Below are positions 8,726-17,512 of a stretch of 64,000 nucleotides of DNA, piece by piece (the stretch's first letter is position 1; the number at the start of each line of letters is the position of its first letter). The DNA comes from Telluria antibiotica. GTDB lineage: Bacteria > Pseudomonadota > Gammaproteobacteria > Burkholderiales > Burkholderiaceae_D. The notes beneath the pieces are model-generated. The model worked only from the letters and a program-made list of their open reading frames with translations, ran no database searches and had not been told where the DNA came from. A program made the position numbers and the translations under genes. The stretch is taken from NCBI RefSeq assembly GCF_011682055.1, contig NZ_JAAQOM010000006.1:1-64000 (forward strand), read 5' to 3'.

Positions 8726-9337
8726 TCACAGGCCCGGTCGATCGGACGACACCATGCCGATCGCCGCGTCCGCGTCCGCGCGCGGCGTCGCCAGCCGATA
8801 CCAGTTGCGCCACGAGACCACGGCGTTGAGCCAGAAACCGGCGTACAGCACGGCCGTCAGCGTGAGGCCTCGGCTGAAATACAGCGGTGCGGCGATACTG
8901 TTGACGAGCAGCCAGAATGCCCAGTTCTCGACCCGGCGCTGCATCATGAGGATCTGGCCGATGACGGAAAAGACGAGGACGGCCGAGTCGAGGAAAGGGG
9001 CGTACGCGTTCGTCGTGAAATGCAGCAGCGCGCCATAGCCCGCCGTGGCGACGGCACCCAGCGGCACGGTCCACGCGAGGTTCGCGACGCTTGCATGCGT
9101 GATCGGCAGCGGATCGCCGTGGTCGCCGCGCGCCCATTTCCACCAGCCCGCGACGCTCGTCGCCACGAAGAAGCCCTGCAGCGCCACGTCGGCATACAAC
9201 CGGCTCTCGGCGAACAGGATGGCGAACAGCGTGCAGCCGACGATGCCCGTCCACCACGTATGGACGCTGTTGCGGCCGGCGAGCACGATCGCAACGGCGG
9301 TCATGCCGTTCGCCGCCCATTCCAGCGGCGCCGTCAT
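8726..9337 (-). CDS. pnuC: PnuC-type nicotinamide riboside transporter
   Basis: A 203-residue membrane protein from the ATG at 9337 (MTAPLEWAANGMTAVAIVLA). It shows about seven hydrophobic segments and PnuC hallmarks: NSVHTWWTGIVGC in the first third, ADVALQGFFVATSVAGWWKW in the middle and ENWAFWLLVNSIAAPLYFSR towards the end. PnuC proteins take up nicotinamide riboside by facilitated diffusion for NAD salvage. The adjacent region also holds nadB, a sirtuin and nadC-nadA, which fits an NAD role. I saw no NiaR/NadQ-type operator or NAD riboswitch upstream. Confidence 0.88.
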   Translation of the reverse strand: MTAPLEWAANGMTAVAIVLAGRNSVHTWWTGIVGCTLFAILFAESRLYADVALQGFFVATSVAGWWKWARGDHGDPLPITHASVANLAWTVPLGAVATAGYGALLHFTTNAYAPFLDSAVLVFSVIGQILMMQRRVENWAFWLLVNSIAAPLYFSRGLTLTAVLYAGFWLNAVVSWRNWYRLATPRADADAAIGMVSSDRPGL

Positions 9338-9445
9338 CGCGTCCTGCCCTGCCCGTCCCGTTCCATGCACGCTCCCCGAAGAAGCGCGTACTGTACGCCA
9401 GCCCGCCGGCATATTGCAAGGCGGGAATTCCGCGCCAGCAGTTCG

Positions 9446-9943
9446 TTAGAGCTTCAACGTCCGGTGTTCCGCGTCCACGTCGGGACGGGTGCCCGTCATG
9501 GCCGCCTTGGCGTAGGCGAACATGCGGACCATCTTGCTGTCGTTGGAGTCCCAATATTCGGCCGAATGCGGCTCGACGCGGATCAGCACGGCATGCTCGT
9601 CGTCCGGGCCGGCCGGGAACCACGCCTGCGCACCCGTGTTCCACATGGCGCGGATGCGCTCGCGGTCGACGATCCGTTCCGCGAGGCCGCTCACGGAGAC
9701 GAACAGGCTGTCCTCCGGCTTCGCGAACGACAGGTTCACTTGCGGACGATGTCCGATGCAGTCCCACAGCGCGGTCTGCGTCGACGTGAAGAACCAGATG
9801 CCGCCGTCGTCGTCGACCTCTTCCTGCGTCATCGGCTGGCTCAACAAATGGCCGTGCTCGTCCTGCCACGTGAACATGGGGAAGCGGACTTCCTTGATCC
9901 GCGATTTCAAATCGGCGATGGCCTGTGTGTCGTGTGTGCTCAT
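9446..9943 (-). CDS. pyridoxamine-5'-phosphate-oxidase-fold general stress protein
   Basis: A 165-residue protein from the ATG at 9943 (MSTHDTQAIADLKSRIKEVR) with AGGA 8 bases upstream. It has the split-barrel flavin-binding pattern of general stress protein 26-like proteins: RFPMFTWQDEHGHLLSQPM, GGIWFFTSTQTAL, PQVNLSFAKPEDSLFVSVSG, then a C-terminal RVEPHSAEYWDSNDSKMVRM. Members bind FMN or related flavins; the substrate is usually unknown. It lies upstream of pnuC on the same strand, about 110 bases away, so co-transcription is possible. Confidence 0.85.
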   Translation of the reverse strand: MSTHDTQAIADLKSRIKEVRFPMFTWQDEHGHLLSQPMTQEEVDDDGGIWFFTSTQTALWDCIGHRPQVNLSFAKPEDSLFVSVSGLAERIVDRERIRAMWNTGAQAWFPAGPDDEHAVLIRVEPHSAEYWDSNDSKMVRMFAYAKAAMTGTRPDVDAEHRTLKL

Positions 9944-10285
9944 GGTGAGTCCTCGTGCGGATGGAAACGCCATCGTAGCGCGCGCCCGTCGGGCGTTCCG
10001 TGCGGCGCCGAACGGATCGCCTGGGCCCATGCGCGTTGGACAGCGTCGGGCGCCCTCTGCTGCATGCATCCGCCCCATTCTTGAGACGAGTCAACGGCGC
10101 CAACAAGCGAAAAAAACGCCGCGTTGCAGCGCAATATAATGGGCCCTGCGTCGGCCGGACACCGGCCCGGCGCCACCGTCAACGAGCGTGGGAGCCGCCA
10201 TGAAGCACATCGACCGCCATGCAGGACTGCTCGCCGCCGGGCGCATGCGCCGCAACGTCCTTGTCGGGCTCTGACGCGTGGCCAC
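9944..10285. other. divergent intergenic region with possible short leader ORF
   Basis: About 340 bases between the divergent general-stress gene and the first glycosyltransferase. A TATAAT-like hexamer occurs at about 10134-10139 on the plus strand, without a clear -35. A 24-codon frame with its own ribosome-binding site occupies 10200-10274. Confidence 0.4.
10200..10274 (+). CDS. possible 24-residue leader peptide
   Basis: ATG at 10200 is preceded by GGGAG 5 bases upstream, and the frame encodes MKHIDRHAGLLAAGRMRRNV plus four residues before a TGA at 10272-10274. The glycosyltransferase start follows 11 bases later. It may be a translated leader, or the remnant of a longer gene. Evidence is limited to the ribosome-binding site and position. 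Confidence 0.25.
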   Translation: MKHIDRHAGLLAAGRMRRNVLVGL

Positions 10286-11488
10286 ATGGGCGCCAAGCAT
10301 CCCGCGGCGTTATCGCCGCCCGAGTCCGGTGGGCCCGCGCGTCTCGTCGTGCACGTGGTCGAAGCGCTCGACACGGAGCAGGCCGAGCACGGCTTGCTGA
10401 ACCTGATCCGCCACCTGCCGCCCGGGCGCTATCGCCATGCGGTCGTCTGCCTGCACGACCGTGGCGGCTGCGAGGGCGAGATACGCGAGCACGGGGTCGA
10501 GATCGTGAACCTGCACAAGGGCGCGGGGCGCGATCCGCTGCACTACGTACGCATGTTCGGCGTGTTGCGGGCGCTCCGGCCCGACCTCGTCCACACCCGC
10601 AACGGCGCCGGGCTGCCTGCGCAGGCGGTTGCCGCGCTGGCTGGCGTCCGTCTGCGGGTGCACGCGGAGCACGGGCGCGCGACGGCGCATGGCGGCGTCG
10701 CCGCGCGCATCCTGCGCCGCCTCCTGTGTCCGTTGATCGACCACTTCATCGCGGTCAGCGGCGATCTCGAGCAGTGGCTCATCGAATCGGTCGGTGCGGA
10801 GCCGGCGCGCGTGTCCCAGATCGCGAACGGCGTCGATAGCGTGCAATTCCATCCGCGGCTGGGGCCGTCCGCCGCGGTGGGGCCGCCCGGCTTCATGCGC
10901 GACGGCGTGTTCGTCGTCGGCAGCGTGGGGCGGATGGACGACCCCGGCAACCACACGACGCTCGTCGAGGCATTCCTGCGCCTGATCGCATCGCCGCACC
11001 CGGCCCACCAGCGGCTGCGGCTGCTGCTCGTCGGCGACGGCCCGGGGCGCGCGGAGTGCCAGGCGCTGCTGCATCGGGCGGGCGCGGCCGCGCGCGCGTG
11101 GCTTCCCGGCGACCGGGCCGACGTCCCGCAGCTGCTCCGCGCGATGGACTTGTTCGTTCTGCCGTCGCTCGCCGAGGACCGCTCGCACGCGATCCTGCAG
11201 GCGATGGCGACGGGGCTGCCGGTCGTGGCGTCGGCCGTCGGCGGCAACTCCGAACTGGTGCATCCGGGCTTCACGGGTATCCTCGTGCCGCCGATGGCGA
11301 CGGAGCTGCTGGCGTCCGCGATCGCCGACTACTGCCGCATCCCCGAGCTGGCGTCCCGTCACGGCGCGCGGGCACGCAGCCAGGTGATCGCCCGCCACAG
11401 CATGCCGGCGATGGCACGCGACTACCTGGCCGTCTACGACGCGCTGACCCGCAGCGGGCCGCCGGACCGGATGGGACGGGGGCGCTGA
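10286..11488 (+). CDS. glycosyltransferase, XrtA/PEP-CTERM system type (TIGR03088-like)
   Basis: A 400-residue GT-B glycosyltransferase (GT4-like). The start at 10286 (MGAKHPAALSPPESGGPARL) is the first in-frame ATG near the conserved LVVHVVEALDTEQAEHGLLN motif; it has a weak ribosome-binding site. The N-terminal half has RYRHAVVCL, LRPDLVHTRN and RVHAEHGR; the C-terminal nucleotide-sugar domain has LLLVGDGPGRAEC, DLFVLPSLAEDRSHAILQAMATGLPVVAS and GGNSELV. The HVVxxLDTxxxExGLLNLI pattern is what I recall from the TIGR03088 family tied to exosortase XrtA exopolysaccharide loci. No exosortase or PEP-CTERM genes are in the window. Its stop overlaps the next gene's start by TGATG. Confidence 0.82.
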   Translation: MGAKHPAALSPPESGGPARLVVHVVEALDTEQAEHGLLNLIRHLPPGRYRHAVVCLHDRGGCEGEIREHGVEIVNLHKGAGRDPLHYVRMFGVLRALRPDLVHTRNGAGLPAQAVAALAGVRLRVHAEHGRATAHGGVAARILRRLLCPLIDHFIAVSGDLEQWLIESVGAEPARVSQIANGVDSVQFHPRLGPSAAVGPPGFMRDGVFVVGSVGRMDDPGNHTTLVEAFLRLIASPHPAHQRLRLLLVGDGPGRAECQALLHRAGAAARAWLPGDRADVPQLLRAMDLFVLPSLAEDRSHAILQAMATGLPVVASAVGGNSELVHPGFTGILVPPMATELLASAIADYCRIPELASRHGARARSQVIARHSMPAMARDYLAVYDALTRSGPPDRMGRGR

Positions 11489-12699
11489 TGCGCGTCCTCC
11501 ACGTCCTCGATGCCGCCTGCGCGCGCCCGACGGACTACGGCCGGCGCACGCAAGCCTTGCTGGCGGCCTTGCGCGCGCAAGGTGTGCAGACGGTGCACCT
11601 GAGTGCGCCCTCTGCTCACGATGGAGACGGCGTGCCTGTCCGCCGCGGCGAGCCCTGCCCGGCGTCGCCCTCGGACGCGTGGCCCAGCGACGTCTGGCAT
11701 TTGTACCGTACACCGCCCAACCACCTCCCGCCGTGGCTGGGCCGGCCATGCCGTGGCGTGGTGGCCGCGGCATCGCTCGCATTCCGGCTGCGCGAGGTCG
11801 CGCACCTGACACGGCCCGACCTGATCCACGTGCACCCGCCAGGCAGCCACGCGGCCGCCACCTGGCCCATCGCGCGGCTCGCACGGATGCCGCTCGTCGT
11901 CGACGTCGACCGCCGGACCGCGCTCGGACAGGGCGCGTCGGCATTGGCGCGGTTCGCGTACGCGCGGGCGCACGCGGTCGCCGCGCCCACCGCCGACATG
12001 CGGGCGGTGCTGTGCGCAGCCGGGGTGCCTCCGCGCAGGATTGCCATCCTGCCGCCGCCTGTCGACGTGCAAGCGGGCGCGCGGCAAGCCGTCCGGGCAC
12101 GCGACACGCTCGACGCGCCCCTGCTCGCTTACGCCGGCGACCTCGATCAGGCGAACGGCATCGACCTGCTGCTCGACGCGCTGTGCGATCTGCGCCGGCG
12201 CTGCCGCACGCTGCGCCTGCTGGTTGCGGGCGGTGGCAGGCGTACGGAGGCGCTCGAGGCAAGGATCGCCGCATACGGGCTGGGCGGCTACGTGCACGTG
12301 ACCGGGCGGCTGGCCGGCCGCCGCACCGCCGACGTGCTGGCGTGCGCCGACGTGGCCGTGTTCCCGGCGTTGCCGAACGCCGCTGCGCGCATGCCGTCGC
12401 GCTACCTGTTGCAGGCGATGGCCAGCGGGTGCGCCGTCGTCGCGTCCGACATCGCTTGCCACCGCGAGGTGTTCGTGCACGGGCACAGCGGGATGCTGTT
12501 CGCGGCGGGCAGCCGGGCTGCGCTCGTCGACGTGCTCGCGCAGTTGCTGGAGCAGACTTGCCGCCTGCGTGCGCTCGGGCTGGCCGCCGCGCGCAGCGTT
12601 GCCGCGACGCACGACTGGACCGCGGCCGCCACGCGCTACCGGCGCCTGTACGAAACCATCCTGGCGGAGACGCGCCGGCGTCGGTCGGCCGGGCGATAG
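11488..12699 (+). CDS. glycosyltransferase, possibly XrtA-associated (TIGR04063-like)
   Basis: A 403-residue GT-B enzyme whose ATG overlaps the previous stop, implying translational coupling. It begins MRVLHVLDAACARPTDYGRR, resembling the MRILHV.DHSLP..SGY.FR start of TIGR04063 proteins. It continues with DLIHVHPPGSHAAATWPIARLAR, an LLVAGGGRRTEALEARIA nucleotide-binding segment and VAVFPALPNAAARMPSRYLLQAMASGCAVVASDI. The usual EAFG-type acidic motif is altered to PSRYLLQAM. Substrate and product are unknown. Very high GC (over 70 %) in this pair matches the surrounding genes. Confidence 0.78.
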   Translation: MRVLHVLDAACARPTDYGRRTQALLAALRAQGVQTVHLSAPSAHDGDGVPVRRGEPCPASPSDAWPSDVWHLYRTPPNHLPPWLGRPCRGVVAAASLAFRLREVAHLTRPDLIHVHPPGSHAAATWPIARLARMPLVVDVDRRTALGQGASALARFAYARAHAVAAPTADMRAVLCAAGVPPRRIAILPPPVDVQAGARQAVRARDTLDAPLLAYAGDLDQANGIDLLLDALCDLRRRCRTLRLLVAGGGRRTEALEARIAAYGLGGYVHVTGRLAGRRTADVLACADVAVFPALPNAAARMPSRYLLQAMASGCAVVASDIACHREVFVHGHSGMLFAAGSRAALVDVLAQLLEQTCRLRALGLAAARSVAATHDWTAAATRYRRLYETILAETRRRRSAGR

Positions 12700-12780
12700 T
12701 GAACAGGCCTCTCTTCGGCACACCCGCGCCAAATGGTCTATAGTGATGCCTCTTTACAAAAGCAAAACCAAGAGAGTGCG

Positions 12781-14406
12781 ATGAAATTTGACGTAGCCAT
12801 CGTCGGCAGCGGCCTGGCCGGCCTGTCGGTCGCCCTGCACCTGGCGCAGACGCGCAAGGTCGCCATCATCTCCAAGCGCGAGCTGCTCGACGGCGCCAGC
12901 AACTGGGCGCAGGGCGGCATCGCCGCCGTGCTCGATTCGGGCGACAGCCATGACCAGCACATCGCCGACACCCTCGTTGCCGGCGCGGGCCTGTGCGACG
13001 AGGCGGCCACGCGCTACATCGTCGAGCATGGGCGCGAAGCGATCGAGTGGCTGATCGAACAGGGTGTGCCGTTCACGCGCGACGAGACGGCGGAACTCGG
13101 TTTCCACCTCACCCGCGAAGGCGGCCACAGCCAGCGGCGCATCATCCACGCGGCCGACGCGACGGGCCACGCCGTGCAGGTGACGCTGGAACAGAAAGTC
13201 CGCGCCCACCCGAACATCTCGCTGTTCGAGCACCACTGCGCGATCGACGTGATCACGTCCGACAAGCTGCAGCCGGATGGTGTGCACAGCGGCCCGGCCC
13301 TCGTCGGCCAGCCGCGCTGCCACGGCCTTTACGTGCAGGATGAACAGAGCGGCAAGGTGCAGACGTTCGAGGCGGAGCACACGGTGCTGGCCACCGGCGG
13401 CGCCGGCAAGGTCTACCTGTACACGACGAACCCCGACACGGCGACGGGCGACGGCATCGCGATGGCCTGGCGCGCCGGCTGCCGCGTGTCGAACATGGAA
13501 TTCATCCAGTTCCACCCGACCTGCCTGTATCACCCATTCGCGAAATCGTTCCTGATCACGGAAGCCGTGCGCGGCGAAGGCGGCCTGCTGAAGCTTCCGC
13601 CGGAGGCGGGCACGGCGGCCGGCACGCGTTTCATGCCCGCGCACGACGAACGGGGCGAGCTGGCCCCGCGCGACGTCGTGGCGCGCGCCATCGACTTCGA
13701 GATGAAGAAGCGCGGGGTTGACTATGTCCACCTGGACATCACCCACAAGAGCCCGGAATTCATCCAGGAACACTTCCCGACGATTTACGCGCGCTGCCTC
13801 GAACTGGGCATCGACATCACGAAGGAGCCGATCCCCGTCGTGCCGGCCGTGCACTTCACGTGCGGCGGTGTCGTGACGGACCTCGCGGGCCGCACCGACA
13901 TTCCCGGCCTGTACGCGGTCGGCGAGACCGCGTACACGGGCCTGCACGGCGCGAACCGCCTCGCCAGCAACTCGCTGCTGGAATGCCTCGTCGTCGGGCG
14001 CGCGTGCGCGCACCAGATCGCGGCCGCCCCACCCGTCGAGCTGCCACCGCTGCCCGCGTGGGACGAGAGCCGCGTCACGAATGCGGACGAGGAAGTCGTC
14101 ATCGCCCACAACTGGGACGAGCTGCGTCGCTTCATGTGGAACTACGTGGGCATCGTGCGCACGACGAAGCGCCTGGAACGGGCGCAGCATCGCATCAAGC
14201 TGTTGAAGGAAGAGATCGACGAGTACTACCGCAACTTCCGCGTCACCAACGACTTGCTGGAGCTGCGCAACCTCGTCGAGGTGGCGCACCTGATCGTGCG
14301 CAGCGCCCTGTCGCGCCACGAGAGCCGCGGCCTGCACTTCTCGCGCGACTATCCCGACACCCTGCCGAAAGCCCTGCCGAGCGTCCTGACGCCGCGCCGG
14401 CGCTGA
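12781..14406 (+). CDS. nadB: L-aspartate oxidase
   Basis: A 541-residue flavoprotein that oxidises L-aspartate to iminoaspartate, the first step of de novo NAD synthesis. The FAD dinucleotide-binding motif [12 protein letters not shown] is at residues 8-19. Further landmarks are [11 protein letters not shown], the substrate-domain [44 protein letters not shown] and the C-terminal helical domain with [10 protein letters not shown]-like residues. The length fits E. coli NadB (540). A TATAGT hexamer lies at 12739-12744. The partners nadC and nadA are 3 kb away on the other strand. Confidence 0.96.
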   Translation: MKFDVAIVGSGLAGLSVALHLAQTRKVAIISKRELLDGASNWAQGGIAAVLDSGDSHDQHIADTLVAGAGLCDEAATRYIVEHGREAIEWLIEQGVPFTRDETAELGFHLTREGGHSQRRIIHAADATGHAVQVTLEQKVRAHPNISLFEHHCAIDVITSDKLQPDGVHSGPALVGQPRCHGLYVQDEQSGKVQTFEAEHTVLATGGAGKVYLYTTNPDTATGDGIAMAWRAGCRVSNMEFIQFHPTCLYHPFAKSFLITEAVRGEGGLLKLPPEAGTAAGTRFMPAHDERGELAPRDVVARAIDFEMKKRGVDYVHLDITHKSPEFIQEHFPTIYARCLELGIDITKEPIPVVPAVHFTCGGVVTDLAGRTDIPGLYAVGETAYTGLHGANRLASNSLLECLVVGRACAHQIAAAPPVELPPLPAWDESRVTNADEEVVIAHNWDELRRFMWNYVGIVRTTKRLERAQHRIKLLKEEIDEYYRNFRVTNDLLELRNLVEVAHLIVRSALSRHESRGLHFSRDYPDTLPKALPSVLTPRRR

Positions 14407-14461
14407 GCGCGCACTCTGCCGCGGCCGGTGCAAGCGCGCCGGCCGCCGTCCGTCGTATCCG

Positions 14462-15370
14462 ATGAACCAGAAACTCACGCCGTCCACCATCCTCTTGCTG
14501 ACCGTCCCGCCGCTGCTGTGGGCGGGCAATGCGATCGTCGGGCGCCTCGTGCGCGCGGCCGTGCCGCCGATGACGTTGAACCTGCTGCGCTGGACGATCG
14601 CCCTGGCCGTCCTGCTGCCGCTGGGCTGGGCCACGTTGCGCGAGGCGGGCGTGCTGGACGGCATCCGCACCCGGTGGCGCCGCTATGCGTTGCTGGGTCT
14701 GCTTGGCATCGGCATGTACAACTCGCTGCAATATCTTGCGCTGCAAAGCTCGACGCCCATCAACGTGACCCTGGTCGCGTCCGGCATGCCCGTGTGGATG
14801 ATGCTCGTGGGCCGGCTGTTCTACGGCGTGGCCGTGCGCACGCGCCAGGTGGTGGGCGCGCTGCTGTCGATCGTCGGCGTGCTCGTCGTGCTGTGCCGGG
14901 GCGACGTCGACCAGTTGCTCGCGCTGCGCCTCGTCGCCGGCGACCTGTACATGATCCTGGCGACGATCGCGTGGTCGTTCTACAGCTGGATGCTGCTGCA
15001 GCCGCGGGATGCGCCCCCCTTGCGCGCCGACTGGGCTGCGTTCCTCGGTACGCAGGTCGCGTTCGGCCTGTTGTGGTGCGGCGCGTTCGCCGGCGTCGAG
15101 TGGGGCCTGGGCGCGCAACCCATCGCGTGGAGCTGGCTCGTCGCGGCCGCACTCGTCTTCGTCGCCGTCGGCCCGGCCGTGCTCGCGTTCGCGCTATGGG
15201 GCGCGGGCATCCGCCGAGCAGGGCCCGGCATCGGCGCCTTCTTCGTCAACTTGACGCCGCTGTTCACGGCGGTGCTGTCCTCTGCCTTCCTGGGTGAAAT
15301 GCCGCACGCCTATCACGTGCTTGCGTTTCTGCTGATCGTCGGCGGCATCGTGGTCTCCGCCAAGCGCTGA
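14462..15370 (+). CDS. DMT-superfamily (EamA) transporter
   Basis: A 302-residue inner-membrane protein with ten hydrophobic segments arranged as two EamA repeats of about 140 residues. Landmarks are PPLLWAGNAIVGRLVRAAVPP in the first repeat and GDLYMILATIAWSFYSWML starting the second, then PLFTAVLSSAFLGEMPHAYH near the end. EamA proteins export metabolites or amino-acid-related compounds; the substrate cannot be told from sequence. It follows nadB by 55 bases and could share its transcript. Confidence 0.9.
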   Translation: MNQKLTPSTILLLTVPPLLWAGNAIVGRLVRAAVPPMTLNLLRWTIALAVLLPLGWATLREAGVLDGIRTRWRRYALLGLLGIGMYNSLQYLALQSSTPINVTLVASGMPVWMMLVGRLFYGVAVRTRQVVGALLSIVGVLVVLCRGDVDQLLALRLVAGDLYMILATIAWSFYSWMLLQPRDAPPLRADWAAFLGTQVAFGLLWCGAFAGVEWGLGAQPIAWSWLVAAALVFVAVGPAVLAFALWGAGIRRAGPGIGAFFVNLTPLFTAVLSSAFLGEMPHAYHVLAFLLIVGGIVVSAKR

Positions 15371-15454
15371 CATCGCCCCGTGGTGATGGCCATGGGAATC
15401 GTGTTTTCGTGCGGGCATCCGGGATGTTACGATCCTGCCGGAAGGAGCACATCT

Positions 15455-16357
15455 GTGGCAGAAGCATTCACCATCCACGATCACGCGGCGCGCATCGCCG
15501 CATTTCTCGACCGCCACCCGCGTGCCCTCGTGCTGACGGGCGCCGGGCTGTCGACCGCCTCCGGCATTCCCGACTACCGCGACCGGGACGGCACCCGCCG
15601 CGGCCGGCCGCCGATCCACGGGCCGGACTTCCGCAAGTCGGACGCCGTGCAGCGCCGCTACTGGGCGCGCAGCATGATCGGCTGGCCCGTGCTCGCCCAG
15701 GCGCGCCCGAACCGGGGTCATCAGGCGATCGCGGGCCTGGAACGGATCGCCCGGATCGGCTCCGTGCTGACGCAGAATGTAGACGGCCTGCACGGCCAGG
15801 CCGGCAGCCACGGCGTGCTGGAGCTGCACGGCAATATCCACACGGTCGTGTGCCTGGAATGCGCGGCACTCTTTCCGCGCGCATTTGTTCAAGGGCAGCT
15901 CGAGGAATTCAATCCTCAGATGGCGGGCGCGAATGCGACCCCGCTGCCGGACGGCGACGCGTCCGTCGAGCCGACGGAGCTGGCACGCTTCCGGTTGCCG
16001 TACTGCACGTGCTGCGGCGGCGCCTTGATGCCGAACGTCGTCTTCTTTGGGGACAATGTGCCGCCGGCCCGCACCGCGATCGCACTGGAACAGATGGAAC
16101 GCGCGGACGCGTTGCTCGTCGTCGGGTCCTCGCTGATGGTGTACTCGGGCTTCCGGTTCTGCCGCATGGCGCAGGCCGCCGGCAAGCCCATCGCGGCCAT
16201 CAACCTCGGCCGCACGCGCGCCGACGACCTGCTCGACATCAAGATCGAAGAATCGGCCGAGCGTGTCCTGCCGCTCGCGCTGGAGTTGCTGACCAGAGGT
16301 TCGGATCAGACCGACGGAGACACGCCATCCATACCACTTGACGGGGGAATACTGTGA
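15455..16357 (+). CDS. NAD-dependent protein deacylase (sirtuin, class II-like)
   Basis: A 300-residue sirtuin. The GTG at 15455 is the likely start because GAAGGAG (15441-15447) sits 7 bases upstream. Motifs include GAGLSTASGIPDYRDRDG (NAD binding), TQNVDGLHGQAG, the catalytic histidine in LELHGN and a zinc site from CLEC and YCTCC. VVFFGDNVP and GSSLMVYSGFRF follow. The GIPDYRDRDG and GDNVP patterns resemble SIRT4/class II enzymes, which can be deacylases or ADP-ribosyltransferases. It uses NAD and releases nicotinamide, fitting the NAD-related surroundings. The stop overlaps the start of the next gene (GTGA). Confidence 0.93.
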   Translation: MAEAFTIHDHAARIAAFLDRHPRALVLTGAGLSTASGIPDYRDRDGTRRGRPPIHGPDFRKSDAVQRRYWARSMIGWPVLAQARPNRGHQAIAGLERIARIGSVLTQNVDGLHGQAGSHGVLELHGNIHTVVCLECAALFPRAFVQGQLEEFNPQMAGANATPLPDGDASVEPTELARFRLPYCTCCGGALMPNVVFFGDNVPPARTAIALEQMERADALLVVGSSLMVYSGFRFCRMAQAAGKPIAAINLGRTRADDLLDIKIEESAERVLPLALELLTRGSDQTDGDTPSIPLDGGIL

Positions 16358-17418
16358 CGAACACCTTACGCAGCACGTTGTCGACCGGGGAAGCCGGTAT
16401 CGCCGGCACCGGCATCAAACCATGGCAGGCCGGGGCGGCGCTGGCCGGTCTCGGCTTGCTGGCTTCCTTCTTTTACGTGCGTTCGAAAACGAAACAGGCC
16501 GAGGCCGAGAATCCGCCGCAAGGCCGCTTCGTGACCGTCGACGGCGTCCGCCTGCATTATGTGGAACGCGGCAGTGGACCCGCGCTCGTGCTGCTACACG
16601 GGAACGGTGTGTTCGCCAGTGATTTCCAATGCAGCGGCCTGATGGACAAGGCTGCCGAGCACTACCGCGTCATCGCCTTCGACCGTCCCGGCTTCGGCTA
16701 CAGCGAGCGCCCGCGCAGCAAGGTGTGGACACCGCAAGCCCAGGCGCGGCTGCTGCACCATGCGCTGCAGGAGATCGGTGTCGATTCCGCCATCGTGCTG
16801 GGCCACTCCTGGGGTACGCTCGTGGCGCTGTCGATGGGGCTGGAGGTGCCGGATTTCGTCCGGGGTCTCGTGCTGCTGTCCGGCTATTACTACCCAAGCC
16901 TGCGGGCAGACGTCCCGCTGCTGTCCGGTCCCGCGATCCCGCTCGTGGGCGACCTGATGCGCTACACCGTATCGCCGCTCGTGACGCGCATGCTGTGGCG
17001 CCCGCTGACGAAACGGGTGTTTGCGCCGCAGCCGGTCGATGCGCGCTTCCGCGAACTGCCCGTCTGGATGCTGCTCCGGCCCGGCCAGCTGCGGGCCAGC
17101 GCGGCAGAAACGGCGATCATGGTGCCGGCGGCCGTCGCGCTCGCCAAGCGCTATCCGGAATTGAAGGTGCCCGCGGTGATCATGGCGGGCACGCAGGACA
17201 AGATCGTGGATTTCGGCCACAACTCCGAGCGCCTGGACGAGCGCCTGCCGGACAGCGACCTGCAGCTGCAGCCCGGTGTCGGGCATATGACGCATTACGC
17301 GCATCCGGACAAGGTATTGGCCGCGATCGACGGGATCGCGGCGCGGGTCGGGGAGTCGGTCTATCGGCGCAATCCGCAGGCGGAGGCGCTGGCCAGGGCC
17401 AGCGAGAGCGGCACTTGA
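16354..17418 (+). CDS. membrane-anchored alpha/beta hydrolase
   Basis: A 354-residue protein with a GTG start at 16354 that overlaps the sirtuin stop, with GGGGGAA just upstream. One hydrophobic segment (about residues 24-42) should anchor it to the membrane. The hydrolase fold follows: LHGNG (oxyanion hole), FDRPGFGYSERP, the nucleophile S152 in GHSWG, an Asp in GTQDKIVDFGH and the catalytic His in PGVGHMTHYA. Substrate unknown. Co-translation with a sirtuin is unusual and suggests a functional link, for example removal of acyl groups, but this is inference. Confidence 0.88.
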   Translation: MTNTLRSTLSTGEAGIAGTGIKPWQAGAALAGLGLLASFFYVRSKTKQAEAENPPQGRFVTVDGVRLHYVERGSGPALVLLHGNGVFASDFQCSGLMDKAAEHYRVIAFDRPGFGYSERPRSKVWTPQAQARLLHHALQEIGVDSAIVLGHSWGTLVALSMGLEVPDFVRGLVLLSGYYYPSLRADVPLLSGPAIPLVGDLMRYTVSPLVTRMLWRPLTKRVFAPQPVDARFRELPVWMLLRPGQLRASAAETAIMVPAAVALAKRYPELKVPAVIMAGTQDKIVDFGHNSERLDERLPDSDLQLQPGVGHMTHYAHPDKVLAAIDGIAARVGESVYRRNPQAEALARASESGT

Positions 17419-17437
17419 TCAACTCCGGCGACGGTGC

Positions 17438-17458
17438 GGTGGGCACGGGGTGCCCACC
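17438..17458. repeat. REP-like palindrome, copy 1
   Basis: GGTGGGCAC-GGG-GTGCCCACC: a perfect inverted repeat with a 3-base centre between two convergent genes. The flanks GTGC on the left and CTACGGCA on the right are also shared with copy 3. Confidence 0.75.
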
Positions 17459-17482
17459 CTACGGCATACCGGCAATCGTAGC

Positions 17483-17501
17483 GTGGGCTCCCTGAGCCCA
17501 C
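17483..17501. repeat. REP-like palindrome, variant copy 2
   Basis: GTGGGCTC-CCT-GAGCCCAC has the same architecture as copy 1 with a changed inner base pair, preceded by CGTAGC. It sits 25 bases after copy 1, forming a pair of palindromes between the hydrolase and nadC stops. Confidence 0.6.
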
Positions 17502-17512
17502 CATGCACATCG

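Noticed and set aside
10310-12732. Long minus-strand open frames opposite the glycosyltransferases
   Set aside because: They are Arg/Ala/Gly-rich products of very high GC with no recognisable domains, and lie opposite well-supported glycosyltransferase genes.
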